DNA of 64,000 bases from Streptomyces sp. NBC_01497 (lineage in GTDB: Bacteria; Actinomycetota; Actinomycetes; Streptomycetales; Streptomycetaceae): assembly GCF_036250695.1 (NCBI RefSeq), contig NZ_CP109427.1, positions 6,758,001-6,822,000 on the forward strand, read 5' to 3'. The position numbers and the translations under genes were made by a program. Positions 12,186-21,022 of the stretch are shown in pieces; positions within the stretch are counted from its first letter, which is position 1; the number at the start of each line of letters is the position of its first letter. The notes beneath the pieces were generated by a model. It was not told the DNA's origin, ran no database searches, and saw only the letters and a list, made by a program, of their open reading frames with translations.

Positions 12186-13433
12186 ATGGCCGACCGCGTC
12201 ACGGTGATCGGCTGGGACGGCTCACCGCTCACCCCTGCGGCCCGATCCGCGCTCCTCGCCGCCACTTTGGTGGCCGGCGCCGCGCACCACCTGGCCCTGC
12301 CCGAAGTACCCGACGACGCCGAGCACATCAGGCTCGGCAGCATCGACCTCGCGGCCCGCCGCATCGCCGGACACCGCGGCAGCGCCGTCGTACTCGCCGA
12401 CGGGGACCCGGGGTTCTTCGGGGTCGTCAGGACCCTGCGTGCCCCGGAGCACGGCCTGGAGGTCGAGGTCGTGCCCGCCGTCTCCGCCGTGGCCGCGGCC
12501 TTCGCACGCGCCGGCATGGCCTGGGACGACGCGCAGGTCGTCGTCGCGCACCGCCGCACCCTGCGGCGCGCCGTCAACGTCTGCCGCGCACACACCAAGG
12601 TGGCGGTTCTCACCTCGCCGGGGGCGGGACCGGTCGAACTCGCGCTCCTCCTCGAAGGCGTCCACCGCACGTTCGTCATCTGCGAGGAGCTCGGCACCGA
12701 CCGCGAACAGGTCTCCGTCCTGACCTCCGACAAGGTCGCCGACCACGTGTGGCGCGACCCCAACGTCGTGATCGTCATCGGTGGCACCGCGGTGGGCTCC
12801 GGCGCGTCCGGCACCGCGATAGCCGCCGCACCCGGCTGGCTCCTCGGCGGCGACTCCGCCCGGCCCTCCGGGACCGGCGCGCGCGGTTGGGCCCTGCCCA
12901 CCGAGGAGTACGGGATCACCCTCGACGAGGGCGAGTCGACGTGGCTGCGGGCCGCGCAGCTCGCCCGCATCGGCGCGCGGACGGGCGACCTGGTCTGGGA
13001 CATCGGTTCGGGCAGCGGGGCCGTCGCGGCCGAGGCCGCCCGGTTCGGCGCCGCCGTCATCGCCGTGGACGAGGAGGAGGGAGCCTGCGCGGCCACCGCG
13101 GCGGCGGCCCGCCGCGCGGGGGTCCAACTCCAGGTCGTCCAGGGCCGCGCACCCCATGTCCTCGAAAGTCTCCCGGAACCCGATGTCGTACGGATCGGCG
13201 GCGGCGGACTCGACGTCGTCACCGCGTGCGCCGATCGCAGGCCCGAGCGGATCGTCACCCACGCGGCCACTCGTGACGAGGCGGAGGCCGTCGCGGCGGC
13301 GCTCGCCGGGGGCGTCTACACCGTGGAGTGCTCCCTGCTCCAGTCCGTGGACCTGGACACCCGTGACTGGTCGGAACGGGAACGCGCGGTGGTCTTCCTC
13401 GTCGCGGGACGGCGCCGCGAAAGCGCCCCCTGA
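12186..13433 (+). CDS. cobL: Precorrin-6Y C5,15-methyltransferase (CbiE-CbiT fusion)
   Basis: 415 residues. Methylates the corrin ring at C5 and C15 and decarboxylates the C12 acetate during cobalamin synthesis. The N-terminal half is a tetrapyrrole methylase (CbiE); it contains VVLADGDPGFFG and AVSAVAAAFARAGMAW. The C-terminal half, from about residue 235, is a Rossmann methyltransferase (CbiT) with the SAM loop VWDIGSGSGAVAAEAA. It begins with ATG after GGAGAG. cobT and cysG follow on the same strand, so this forms a corrin/siroheme block. The other ring-building enzymes are not in the window. Confidence 0.93.
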   Translation: MADRVTVIGWDGSPLTPAARSALLAATLVAGAAHHLALPEVPDDAEHIRLGSIDLAARRIAGHRGSAVVLADGDPGFFGVVRTLRAPEHGLEVEVVPAVSAVAAAFARAGMAWDDAQVVVAHRRTLRRAVNVCRAHTKVAVLTSPGAGPVELALLLEGVHRTFVICEELGTDREQVSVLTSDKVADHVWRDPNVVIVIGGTAVGSGASGTAIAAAPGWLLGGDSARPSGTGARGWALPTEEYGITLDEGESTWLRAAQLARIGARTGDLVWDIGSGSGAVAAEAARFGAAVIAVDEEEGACAATAAAARRAGVQLQVVQGRAPHVLESLPEPDVVRIGGGGLDVVTACADRRPERIVTHAATRDEAEAVAAALAGGVYTVECSLLQSVDLDTRDWSERERAVVFLVAGRRRESAP

Positions 13434-13780
13434 CCCTGCCGCGTGAGAGCGCGCGGTAGGCTGGCGGACTGTTGTACCGCAGCCGGCCACCCGTGGATTC
13501 GGTGGTCAATGTCCGGGAAATCCGGTCGAAATGGAGTCGCTTCCGGCTCCCGCTGTGGTACGCGGAAACCGGGGGGACGCGCAACGAGGCGCGGTCCGCG
13601 GCCGGTCGTCGGGGCGCGTGTCCCGCGACCCGTGGGAATGCGCGAGGACACGCCAGGACCGCGGTCCTTCGTGCCGCGCGGCGGCCCCGCTCGTTGTTAT
13701 CGACGGGCGGCAGGGGCCAACGGCCCCGCGCGACCCCGGCGAAGGGCTGAAGGAGCAGAACCGATGGGCGAGGGGTACGC
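13434..13780. promoter_or_regulatory. 347-base leader upstream of the BluB-CobT gene, possibly structured
   Basis: It holds a possible -10, TAGGCT, at about 13457-13462. Downstream is a run of potential stem-loops: GCGTGTCC near 13616-13623 can pair with GGACACGC near 13645-13652. Fragments resemble the cobalamin riboswitch core, for example ACGCGCAACG near 13577-13586 and GCCAGGA just after the stem. The full consensus, especially the central P5/P6 part, was not found. No protein gene is seen. Riboswitch identity is a guess. Confidence 0.3.
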
Positions 13781-16700
13781 ATGACTGACACCGGCAGGGT
13801 CCCGGGCGAGGGACAGCCGGAGAACGCAGGCATGGCGGAGCAGCCGGGCATCCCGACTGCCGGTGAGTACGCCTACCTGGGCCCCTCCGAGACCCCTCAA
13901 GAGGACGACGACCTGCTGCTGATGCCGAGCGCGCAGGGCGCCTGGAGCGACCCGCAGCCGGTGCCGCCGCAGGAGCCCGCGCACCAGGCGCCGCCCGTGG
14001 AGCACGGCGGCTACCCGGTTCAGGAGCAGCACGCCGTCGTGGGCCGGGACCCGGAGGCCCCGACGACGACCGCGCCGCCGATAGATGAGCCGGCGCCGGT
14101 GACGGAGCCGGCGGCAGGGACCCCTGCGTACGCGGCCCCACAGGAGCCGTACTCCCCGCTGCAGCAGCACACCCCCGCGCACGGAACGGCCTACGAGGTG
14201 CCGGGCACCCCCGCGCACGGAACGGCCCACGAGGTGCCGCAGGCCCCGCACCCCCAGGAGCAGACGTACAGCTCCGACGGCCGGGGATTCGCCTACGCGC
14301 AGGTACCGGCGCAGGGCCACGACCCGGTGGAGCAGGCCGCCCACGCCCCCGAGAGCTTCGGCGGCGGCCAGGTGCCGTCGCCCTCCGCGGCCCCCGACGC
14401 CTCCCTCGGCGGCCCCGTACCGGTCGCCGCGGGCGTCGCGGCTGCCACCGTCCGCAGGCCGCTGCACCTCGGCCCGCCGGTCTCCGACCCGACCAGCGGC
14501 GTCGTGCGCTCGCTCGCCGACCGGGGCCCCGCCGCCCGTACGGCACCGGCCTACCCGACACGCTCGGGGACGTCCGGCCCGCCCACGACGGGCCCGGAAT
14601 ACCTCGACATCCCGCCCGACGGGAGCGCCGCCACGCAGGGCGGATCGGTGCTCGCGCCCGACGCGGCCGAAGCGCCGCAGGGCGGCGTCCCCTGGGTGCC
14701 CGAGCCCCAGCGCCCCCAGCAGGAGGAGGCGGCGGAACAGGACACACCGGTGTCCGCCGAGGCGGCCCCCGCGGCTTCGCCCGTGGAGATCCCGGCGGAT
14801 CCCGAGGTCATCGAGACGCAGGCGGCGGCAGTGCCGCAGCAGGCGGCCGAGGCACCCGAGACCCCGGAAGTGCCGGACGCCGACGCCGCCGTTGACCCCG
14901 CCACCCCGGTGCAGGCCACCGCGGAGCAGGAGCCGTTGCCGGCGCAGACCCCGGCGCACGAAGCCCCCGCACCCCTGGCCATGGAGCTCCGGGCCACCGC
15001 ACCGGAGGCCGCGCCGCACGAAGCCCCGGCCCCCGAGGACCCCGAGCCGGCCACCGCGGACGTGGCCGTCCCGCAGGACCCCGCGGCGGAGCCCGGGACC
15101 GCGGACGCCGCCGAGGCCGTTGCCGCCGAGCCCGCCGCGCCGGAGCCCGTCGCCGTCGAGGCGCCGCCGGCCGCCGACCCGGCACAGCCGGACGTACACG
15201 AACCCGCTCCCGTACCCCTCGCCGAGGCGCAGGCGCCCGCCGCCACCCCGGAACAGCCGGCCGCCACCCCGTCGGTACCCGACCTGGAGCCTGCCCCGGA
15301 GGCCGGGACGGCCGCACCCGCGGCAGCCGGTACCCCGGCCTCCCCGCCGGCCCCCTCCGGCTACGACGAGGCCGAACGGGACACCGTGCTGCGGGTGATG
15401 CGCGAACGCCGCGACATCCGCAACGGCTTCCGCTCCGACCCCGTCCCGCACGACGTGCTGATGCGCGTCCTGGAAGCCGCGCACACCGCGCCCAGCGTGG
15501 GCCACTCGCAGCCCTGGGACTTCGTCGTCATCCGCTCCGAGGAGACCCGGCGCGCGATGCACGAACTGGCCGAGCGCCAGCGCGACGCGTACGCCAAGTC
15601 GCTGCCGAAGGGCCGCGCGAAGCAGTTCAAGGAACTGAAGATCGAGGCGATCCTCGACACCCCGGTGAACATCGTCGTCACAGCGGACCCGACCCGCGGC
15701 GGCCGGCACACCCTCGGCCGGCACACCCAGCCGCAGATGGCGCCCTATTCCTCCGCGCTCGCCGTGGAGAACCTCTGGCTCGCCGCGCGCGCCGAGGGCC
15801 TCGGTGTCGGCTGGGTCAGCTTCTTCGACGAGCGCGAGATGGTCAGGGCGCTCGGCCTGCCGGACCACCTGGAGGTCGTGGCGTACCTCTGCGTCGGGTA
15901 CGTCGACGCGTTCCCGCAGGACCCCGAACTGATGCAGGCGGGCTGGTCCAAGCGGCGCCCGCTCGCGTGGGTGGTCCACGAGGAGACGTACGGCAGGCGG
16001 GTCCTGCCCGGCGCGGAACCGCACGACCTGCTGGAGGAGACGGTCGCCAACATCCGGCCGCTCGACGCGAAGGCACTCGGCGAGGCCTGGGAGCGCCAGA
16101 AGCGCATGACCAAGCCGGCCGGCGCGCTCGGCGTGCTGGAGATCATCTCCGCGCAGCTCAGCGGGCTGTCCCGGATGAGCCCGCCGCCCATCCCGGAGCC
16201 CGCGGCCGTGGCGATCTTCGCCGGTGACCACGGGGTCCACGCGCAGGGCGTCACCCCGTGGCCGCAGGAGGTCACCGGGCAGATGGTGGCGAACTTCCTC
16301 GGTGGCGGCGCGGTGTGCAACGCGTTCGCCACCCAGGTCGGCGCCGAAGTGTGCATCGTCGACGTCGGAGTCGCCTCCGAACTGCCCGCCACCTCCGGCC
16401 TGCTGCCGCGCAAGGTGCGGCCGGGCACCGCCGACTTCACCACCGGGCCCGCGATGACCCGCGAGGAGGCGGTCGCCGCGATCGAGGTGGGCATCGAGAC
16501 GGCGCGCGATCTCGTCACGGCCGGCAACAAGGCGCTCCTCACGGGCGAGATGGGCATCGCGAACACCACCGTGTCCGCGGCGCTGATCTCCGTGTACACG
16601 GGCATGGACCCGGCGGAGGTCACGGGCCGGGGCACCGGCATCAACGACGAGACCCACGCCCGCAAGGTCGACGTGGTGCGCCGCGCCCTGGACCTGCACC

Positions 16701-17077
16701 GCCCGGACCCGGCCGACCCGATCGGCGTCCTCACGGCGGTCGGCGGTCTCGAACACGCCGCGCTGGTCGGCTTCCTGCTGGGCGGCGCCTCCATGCGTAC
16801 GCCGGTGATCCTCGACGGGGTCAGCGCGGGCGCCGCCGCCCTGGTGGCCCGCGCGATCGCGCCCGAGGCGCTCGCGGCCTGCATCGCGGGACACCGCAGC
16901 GCGGAGCCGGGGCACCAGGCGGCCCTGACCAAACTGGGCCTGCGCCCGCTGGTCGACCTGGACCTGCGCCTCGGCGAGGGCACGGGCGCGCTGCTGGCGC
17001 TGCCGCTGGTGCAGAGCGCGGCGCGCGCGATGCACGAGGTCGCGACGTTCGACTCGGCCGGAGTCACGGAGAAGTAG
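13781..17077 (+). CDS. cobT: BluB-CobT fusion (DMB synthase / nicotinate-nucleotide-DMB phosphoribosyltransferase) with long disordered N-terminus
   Basis: 1098 residues in three parts. Residues 1 to about 527 are low complexity, rich in Ala, Pro and Glu, with no recognisable fold. Residues about 528-745 are a BluB-type nitroreductase that makes 5,6-dimethylbenzimidazole from FMNH2 (ERRDIRNGF, then TAPSVGHSQPWDFVVI). Residues about 747-1098 are CobT, which activates that base with nicotinate mononucleotide: FAGDHGVHAQGVTPWPQEVT, GEMGIANTTVSAAL and the catalytic Glu in RLGEGTGALLALPLV (E1066). The fusion couples synthesis and activation of the lower ligand of B12. The ATG at 13781 is the natural start; the N-terminal extension is in frame and shows no frameshift. 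CobT alone is about 350 residues. Confidence 0.93.
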   Translation: MTDTGRVPGEGQPENAGMAEQPGIPTAGEYAYLGPSETPQEDDDLLLMPSAQGAWSDPQPVPPQEPAHQAPPVEHGGYPVQEQHAVVGRDPEAPTTTAPPIDEPAPVTEPAAGTPAYAAPQEPYSPLQQHTPAHGTAYEVPGTPAHGTAHEVPQAPHPQEQTYSSDGRGFAYAQVPAQGHDPVEQAAHAPESFGGGQVPSPSAAPDASLGGPVPVAAGVAAATVRRPLHLGPPVSDPTSGVVRSLADRGPAARTAPAYPTRSGTSGPPTTGPEYLDIPPDGSAATQGGSVLAPDAAEAPQGGVPWVPEPQRPQQEEAAEQDTPVSAEAAPAASPVEIPADPEVIETQAAAVPQQAAEAPETPEVPDADAAVDPATPVQATAEQEPLPAQTPAHEAPAPLAMELRATAPEAAPHEAPAPEDPEPATADVAVPQDPAAEPGTADAAEAVAAEPAAPEPVAVEAPPAADPAQPDVHEPAPVPLAEAQAPAATPEQPAATPSVPDLEPAPEAGTAAPAAAGTPASPPAPSGYDEAERDTVLRVMRERRDIRNGFRSDPVPHDVLMRVLEAAHTAPSVGHSQPWDFVVIRSEETRRAMHELAERQRDAYAKSLPKGRAKQFKELKIEAILDTPVNIVVTADPTRGGRHTLGRHTQPQMAPYSSALAVENLWLAARAEGLGVGWVSFFDEREMVRALGLPDHLEVVAYLCVGYVDAFPQDPELMQAGWSKRRPLAWVVHEETYGRRVLPGAEPHDLLEETVANIRPLDAKALGEAWERQKRMTKPAGALGVLEIISAQLSGLSRMSPPPIPEPAAVAIFAGDHGVHAQGVTPWPQEVTGQMVANFLGGGAVCNAFATQVGAEVCIVDVGVASELPATSGLLPRKVRPGTADFTTGPAMTREEAVAAIEVGIETARDLVTAGNKALLTGEMGIANTTVSAALISVYTGMDPAEVTGRGTGINDETHARKVDVVRRALDLHRPDPADPIGVLTAVGGLEHAALVGFLLGGASMRTPVILDGVSAGAAALVARAIAPEALAACIAGHRSAEPGHQAALTKLGLRPLVDLDLRLGEGTGALLALPLVQSAARAMHEVATFDSAGVTEK

Positions 17078-17086
17078 ACGACGGGA

Positions 17087-17129
17087 CGAGCCGCCGGGAC
17101 CCGCCCCGCTCAGGGGCCCCGGCGGCTCG
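17087..17129 (+). terminator. Hairpin after cobT
   Basis: A perfect 12-bp stem (17087-17098 with 17118-17129) and a 19-base loop, ten bases after the cobT stop. Confidence 0.5.
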
Positions 17130-17267
17130 CGCCGTCCTGCCGGTGCGGGGGAGCGGGGACGGCTCGCGGTCCCGGGCGACGCGCCGGCGGCGAGCGGAGC
17201 GGGTGCCGGGACGAGCGAGACGCGGGACGCGCGGGGCCGGGGCCCCCGGGGCCCGGGACGCGTGGTC

Positions 17268-17312
17268 ACCGCGAAGTCCCGTACCGCGAAGTCCCGTACC
17301 GCGAAGTCCCGT
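17268..17312. repeat. Three perfect tandem copies of a 15-bp unit
   Basis: The unit ACCGCGAAGTCCCGT occurs at 17268-17282, 17283-17297 and 17298-17312, with the start of a fourth (ACCG) after it. It lies in the cobT-cysG gap, about 250 bases before cysG. Copy number probably varies between strains. No function is evident. Confidence 0.9.
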
Positions 17313-17563
17313 ACCGCCGGGCCTGCACCGTCGGGCCCGGGCCCCGATGCGTCCTCCTGTGGACACGACCCCGGCGAGCGACCCGTGTCGTGCCTGGTAC
17401 CTGGTGGACAAGGCCCCGTGATCCCGGTGCCGCCGCCTCGGGAACGGGGACCCCGGCGACCCCGGCACGCCCGCCCCGTAAAGTGGTCGCACCACCCGTC
17501 CCACCAGCCGCTCCACCGGCGCAGCGGCCGCCAGAAGAATCCGCCCGAGGAGCCGCACGCACC

Positions 17564-18856
17564 ATGGCCGAGCCCCACGACGACGCCCCACGAGAGCCGC
17601 GACCCGCCCCGGGGGCCGGCCGGCACTCCGCCTACCCGGTCGGCCTGCGGCTCTCCGGCCGCCGGGTCGTCGTCGTCGGCGGCGGCCAGGTCGCCCAGCG
17701 CCGCCTGCCGGCCCTGATCGCCGCCGGAGCGGACATCGTGCTCGTCTCGCCGTCCGCCACCCCCTCGGTCGAGGCCATGGTCACCGCGGGCGAACTGCGC
17801 TGGGAGCGCCGCCGCTACGCCGAGGGCGACCTCGCGGACACCTGGTACGCGCTGGTCGCGTCCAGCGACCCGGCCGCCAACGCCGCCGCGTCCGCCGAGG
17901 CGGAGCGCACCCGCACCTGGTGCGTGCGCAGCGACGACGCCGAGGCCGCCACCGCCTGGACCCCGGCCACCGGCCGCGACGGCGGCATCACCGTCGCCGT
18001 CCTCGCCGGCTCCGACGCACGCCACCGCGACCCGCGCCGCTCGGCGGCCGTGCGGGACGCCGTCATCGAAGGGCTCCGCGAGGGGACCATCGCGCCGGCA
18101 CCCGCCCGCGGCCGGCAGGACGGCGGGGCACCGGCCCCCGTCGCCCTCGTCGGTGGCGGTCCCGGCGACCCCGACCTCATCACGGTGCGCGGCCGCCGCC
18201 TGCTCGCCGCCGCCGATGTCGTCATCGCCGACCGGCTCGGCCCGCGCGACCTGCTGGACGAACTCCCGCCGCACGTCGAGGTCATAGACGCGGCGAAGAT
18301 CCCCTACGGTCGCGCCATGGCGCAGGAGGCCATCAACGCGGCGCTCGTGGAGCACGCGAGGGCGGGCAGGAACGTCGTACGGCTCAAGGGCGGCGACCCG
18401 TTCGTCTTCGGCCGCGGCATGGAGGAGGCGCAGGCGCTCGCCGAGGCCGGGATCCCCTGCACGGTCGTGCCCGGCATCTCCAGCAGCATCAGCGTGCCGG
18501 GCGCCGCGGGCATCCCGGTCACGCACCGGGGCGTGGCCCACGAGTTCACCGTCGTCAGCGGCCATGTGGCCCCCGACGACGCGCGGTCCCTGGTGGACTG
18601 GGAGGCACTGGCGCGACTGCGGGGCACCCTCGTCGTCCTCATGGGTGTGGAGAAGATCGGTGCGATCGCCGAGGCCCTCATCCGGCACGGCAAGGACCCT
18701 GCGACGCCCGTCGCGCTCGTCCAGGAGGGCACGACCGCGGCCCAGCGCCGCGTCGACGCGACGCTCGCCACCGTGGGGGCCACGGCCAGGGCCGAGGCCG
18801 TGAGGCCGCCCGCCGTGATCGTGATCGGTGACGTCGTCGCGCTGGGGAACGGCTGA
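17564..18856 (+). CDS. cysG: Siroheme synthase / uroporphyrinogen-III C-methyltransferase
   Basis: 430 residues. The N-terminal domain (about 20-175) is the NAD-dependent precorrin-2 dehydrogenase fold, with VVVVGGGQVAQRRLPAL binding NAD. The C-terminal domain (about 185-430) is SUMT, which adds two SAM methyl groups to uroporphyrinogen III: VALVGGGPGDPDLITVRG and VRLKGGDPFVFGRG are its signatures. The product precorrin-2 feeds both B12 and siroheme. The ATG at 17564 is preceded by a GGAG some 12 bases away. The N-terminal part is less typical than in enterobacterial CysG, and whether it still chelates iron cannot be told. The rRNA-methylase gene starts four bases after its stop. Confidence 0.92.
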   Translation: MAEPHDDAPREPRPAPGAGRHSAYPVGLRLSGRRVVVVGGGQVAQRRLPALIAAGADIVLVSPSATPSVEAMVTAGELRWERRRYAEGDLADTWYALVASSDPAANAAASAEAERTRTWCVRSDDAEAATAWTPATGRDGGITVAVLAGSDARHRDPRRSAAVRDAVIEGLREGTIAPAPARGRQDGGAPAPVALVGGGPGDPDLITVRGRRLLAAADVVIADRLGPRDLLDELPPHVEVIDAAKIPYGRAMAQEAINAALVEHARAGRNVVRLKGGDPFVFGRGMEEAQALAEAGIPCTVVPGISSSISVPGAAGIPVTHRGVAHEFTVVSGHVAPDDARSLVDWEALARLRGTLVVLMGVEKIGAIAEALIRHGKDPATPVALVQEGTTAAQRRVDATLATVGATARAEAVRPPAVIVIGDVVALGNG

Positions 18857-18860
18857 GCCG

Positions 18861-19673
18861 ATGGCAGAACCCATCGTCCTGGACGACCCGGACGACCCGC
18901 GCCTGCACGACTACAGCGGCCTCACGGACGTCGAGCTGCGGCGCCGTCGCGAGCCGGCGGAGGGCCTGTTCATCGCGGAGGGCGAGAAGGTCGTCCGCCG
19001 GGCCGTGGGCGCCGGATACGCCATGCGCTCGATGCTGCTGTCCGCGAAGTGGCTCGGCCCGCTGCGGGACGTCGTGGACGCCGCGACCGCGCCGGTCTAC
19101 CTGGTGGATCCGGCACTCGCCGAGCAGGTCACCGGCTACCACGTCCACCGCGGCGCCCTCGCCTCCATGGCGCGCAAGCCCCTTCCCGCGGCCGGTGAAC
19201 TCCTGCCCGGCGCACGGCGCGTGGCGGTGTTCGAGGACATCGTGGACCACGCCAACATCGGTGCCGCCTTCCGCAACGCGGCGGCTCTCGGCATCGACGC
19301 GGTCCTGCTGACACCGCGCTGTGCCGACCCGTTCTACCGCCGGTCCGTGAAGGTCTCGATGGGGGCCGTCCTGCAGGTCCCCTGGACCCGCGCCACCGCG
19401 TGGCCGGGCGACCTGGCGGAGCTGCGTGCCGCGGGTTTCACGGTGGCGGCGCTGTGTCTGAGCGACCGCGCGGTCACGCTCGACACGCTCGCGTCGCGTC
19501 AGGAGCCGAAGCTGGCGCTGGTGTTCGGCACGGAGGGCGCGGGGCTCTCCTCCACGACGCTGGAGGCGGCCGACGTGCACGTCCGCATCCCGATGGAGGC
19601 GGGCGTCGACTCCCTGAACGTCGCGGCCGCCTCGGCCGTGGCCTTCTACGCGACGCGCCCCGCAGCGGGCTGA
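18861..19673 (+). CDS. SpoU/TrmH-family RNA 2'-O-methyltransferase
   Basis: 270 residues. Transfers a methyl group from SAM to a ribose 2'-OH of rRNA or tRNA. The three SPOUT motifs are visible: [15 protein letters not shown] (motif 1), [13 protein letters not shown] (motif 2) and [18 protein letters not shown] (motif 3), which form the trefoil knot. The N-terminal region ([18 protein letters not shown]) resembles the substrate-binding part of TrmH/RlmB-like enzymes. It starts four bases after cysG, probably as part of the same transcript. The target nucleotide is unknown. Confidence 0.92.
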   Translation: MAEPIVLDDPDDPRLHDYSGLTDVELRRRREPAEGLFIAEGEKVVRRAVGAGYAMRSMLLSAKWLGPLRDVVDAATAPVYLVDPALAEQVTGYHVHRGALASMARKPLPAAGELLPGARRVAVFEDIVDHANIGAAFRNAAALGIDAVLLTPRCADPFYRRSVKVSMGAVLQVPWTRATAWPGDLAELRAAGFTVAALCLSDRAVTLDTLASRQEPKLALVFGTEGAGLSSTTLEAADVHVRIPMEAGVDSLNVAAASAVAFYATRPAAG

Positions 19674-19971
19674 CCCGGGCGCGGTTGCCGGTCCTGTGCG
19701 GTTCCGGGGCCGGTCCGCTTGGGCGCCGACCGAACGGGCCGCGCGCGGCGGCCTCTTGACTCCGTCCGCCGTGGCGGCGTGCACTGACTGGCATGCCGGT
19801 CTCCACCCAACCGGGGGCCCGTGCGAAGACCGGCCCTGCGGGAGAAGCGCCCACCGCGAGAACCGCGACACCGTCGTCGACGGCGACCTCGCCCCCGGCG
19901 AACGTCTCCACGACGTGGCCCCGTCCCGTGGCCGGCGCCCGCCGCACCCGAGCCCGGACCGAGGAGCGCGC

Positions 19972-20979
19972 ATGTCACTCGACGACTTCGACCGCTACCC
20001 CCTGCTGTTCGGGCCCAGCCCCGTGCACCCGCTCGGCCGCCTCAGCGACCACCTCGGCGGCGCGCGGATCTGGGCCAAGCGGGAGGACTGCAACAGCCCT
20101 CTCGCTCACGGCGGAAACAAGACCCGCAAGCTGGAGTACCTGCTGCCCGACGCCCTCGCGAGCGGCGCCGACACTCTCGTCAGCATCGGCGGGGTGCAGT
20201 CCAACCACACCCGGCAGGTGGCCGCCGTCGCCGCCCGGGCCGGCCTGCGGGCCGTGCTCGTCCAGGAGAGCTGGGTCGACTGGCCCGACCCGGTCAACGA
20301 CAAGGTCGGCAACATCCAGCTCTCCCGCATCATGGGCGCCGATGTGCGCCTGGTGCGGGCCGACTTCGGCATCGGGTTCAAGGACAGCTGGCAGCAGGCA
20401 CTGGACGACGTCCGCGCCGCCGGCGGCACTCCGTACGCGATTCCCGCCGGCGCCTCCGACCATCCGCTCGGCGGCCTCGGCTTCGCCCGCTGGGCCGAGG
20501 AGGTGCGGGTGCAGGAGGAGGAGCTGGGCGTCTTCTTCGACACGATCGTCGTGTGCAGCGTCACGGGGAGTACCCAGGCGGGCATGATCGCGGGCTTCGC
20601 CGGGCAGGACCGGCCCCGCCGTGTCCTGGGCATCGACGCGTCGGCCCGACTCGCGGCGACCCGGGCCCAGGTGGAGAAGATCGCCCGCGATACGGCGCGA
20701 CGTGTCGGCCTCGGCCGGGAGTTGCGCGACGACGAGATCACCGTCCTCGACGGCTGGGCGGGGGAGCGGTACGGCATCCCCGTGCGGTCCACGCTCGACG
20801 CGATCCTGCTGGCCGGCCGCCTCGAAGGGATGATCGTCGACCCGGTCTACGAGGGGAAGTCGATGGCCGGACTCATCGACCTCGTGGGCGGCGGCGACAT
20901 CCCGAAGGACAGCGAGGTCCTGTACGTCCATCTCGGCGGCCAGCCCGCGCTGAACGCCTACAGCGGCATCGTCCCCTGA
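19972..20979 (+). CDS. acdS: 1-aminocyclopropane-1-carboxylate (ACC) deaminase
   Basis: 335 residues. A PLP enzyme that breaks ACC, the plant ethylene precursor, to 2-oxobutyrate and ammonia. The sequence runs close to the Pseudomonas enzymes: [34 protein letters not shown] (PLP lysine K50), [19 protein letters not shown] and [13 protein letters not shown]. Residues that separate ACC deaminase from D-cysteine desulfhydrase are Glu and Leu, and both are present (E294 in DPVYEGKS, L321 in HLGGQPALN). ATG follows GAGGAG by five bases. No acdR-type regulator is adjacent. Flanking genes are housekeeping, so it may be an accessory insertion. Confidence 0.93.
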   Translation: MSLDDFDRYPLLFGPSPVHPLGRLSDHLGGARIWAKREDCNSPLAHGGNKTRKLEYLLPDALASGADTLVSIGGVQSNHTRQVAAVAARAGLRAVLVQESWVDWPDPVNDKVGNIQLSRIMGADVRLVRADFGIGFKDSWQQALDDVRAAGGTPYAIPAGASDHPLGGLGFARWAEEVRVQEEELGVFFDTIVVCSVTGSTQAGMIAGFAGQDRPRRVLGIDASARLAATRAQVEKIARDTARRVGLGRELRDDEITVLDGWAGERYGIPVRSTLDAILLAGRLEGMIVDPVYEGKSMAGLIDLVGGGDIPKDSEVLYVHLGGQPALNAYSGIVP

Positions 20980-20994
20980 CGTCGGGGACACCGG

Positions 20995-21012
20995 CCGCCG
21001 GCCTCCCGGCGG
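20995..21012. terminator. Short hairpin between acdS and the kinase gene
   Basis: A 7-bp stem (20995-21001 with 21006-21012) and a 4-base loop between convergent genes. A second short pairing, GTCCCC at 20971 with GGGGAC at 20984, overlaps the acdS stop. Weak. Confidence 0.4.
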
Positions 21013-21022
21013 GGCGTCGTCG

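Larger units (their letters stand above)
17078..17563. other. 486-base intergenic region between cobT and cysG
   Basis: It contains the cobT terminator hairpin, then a three-copy 15-bp tandem repeat (17268-17312). A GAGGAG-type ribosome site lies near 17546-17551 before cysG. Open frames crossing it encode repetitive Arg/Gly/Pro sequence and are not credible genes. Confidence 0.5.

Noticed and set aside
13697..18874. A 1725-residue open frame antisense to cobT and cysG
   Set aside because: It is the mirror of two well-recognised genes; its Gly/Arg/Val-rich repeats have no known fold, as usual for antisense frames in GC-rich DNA.
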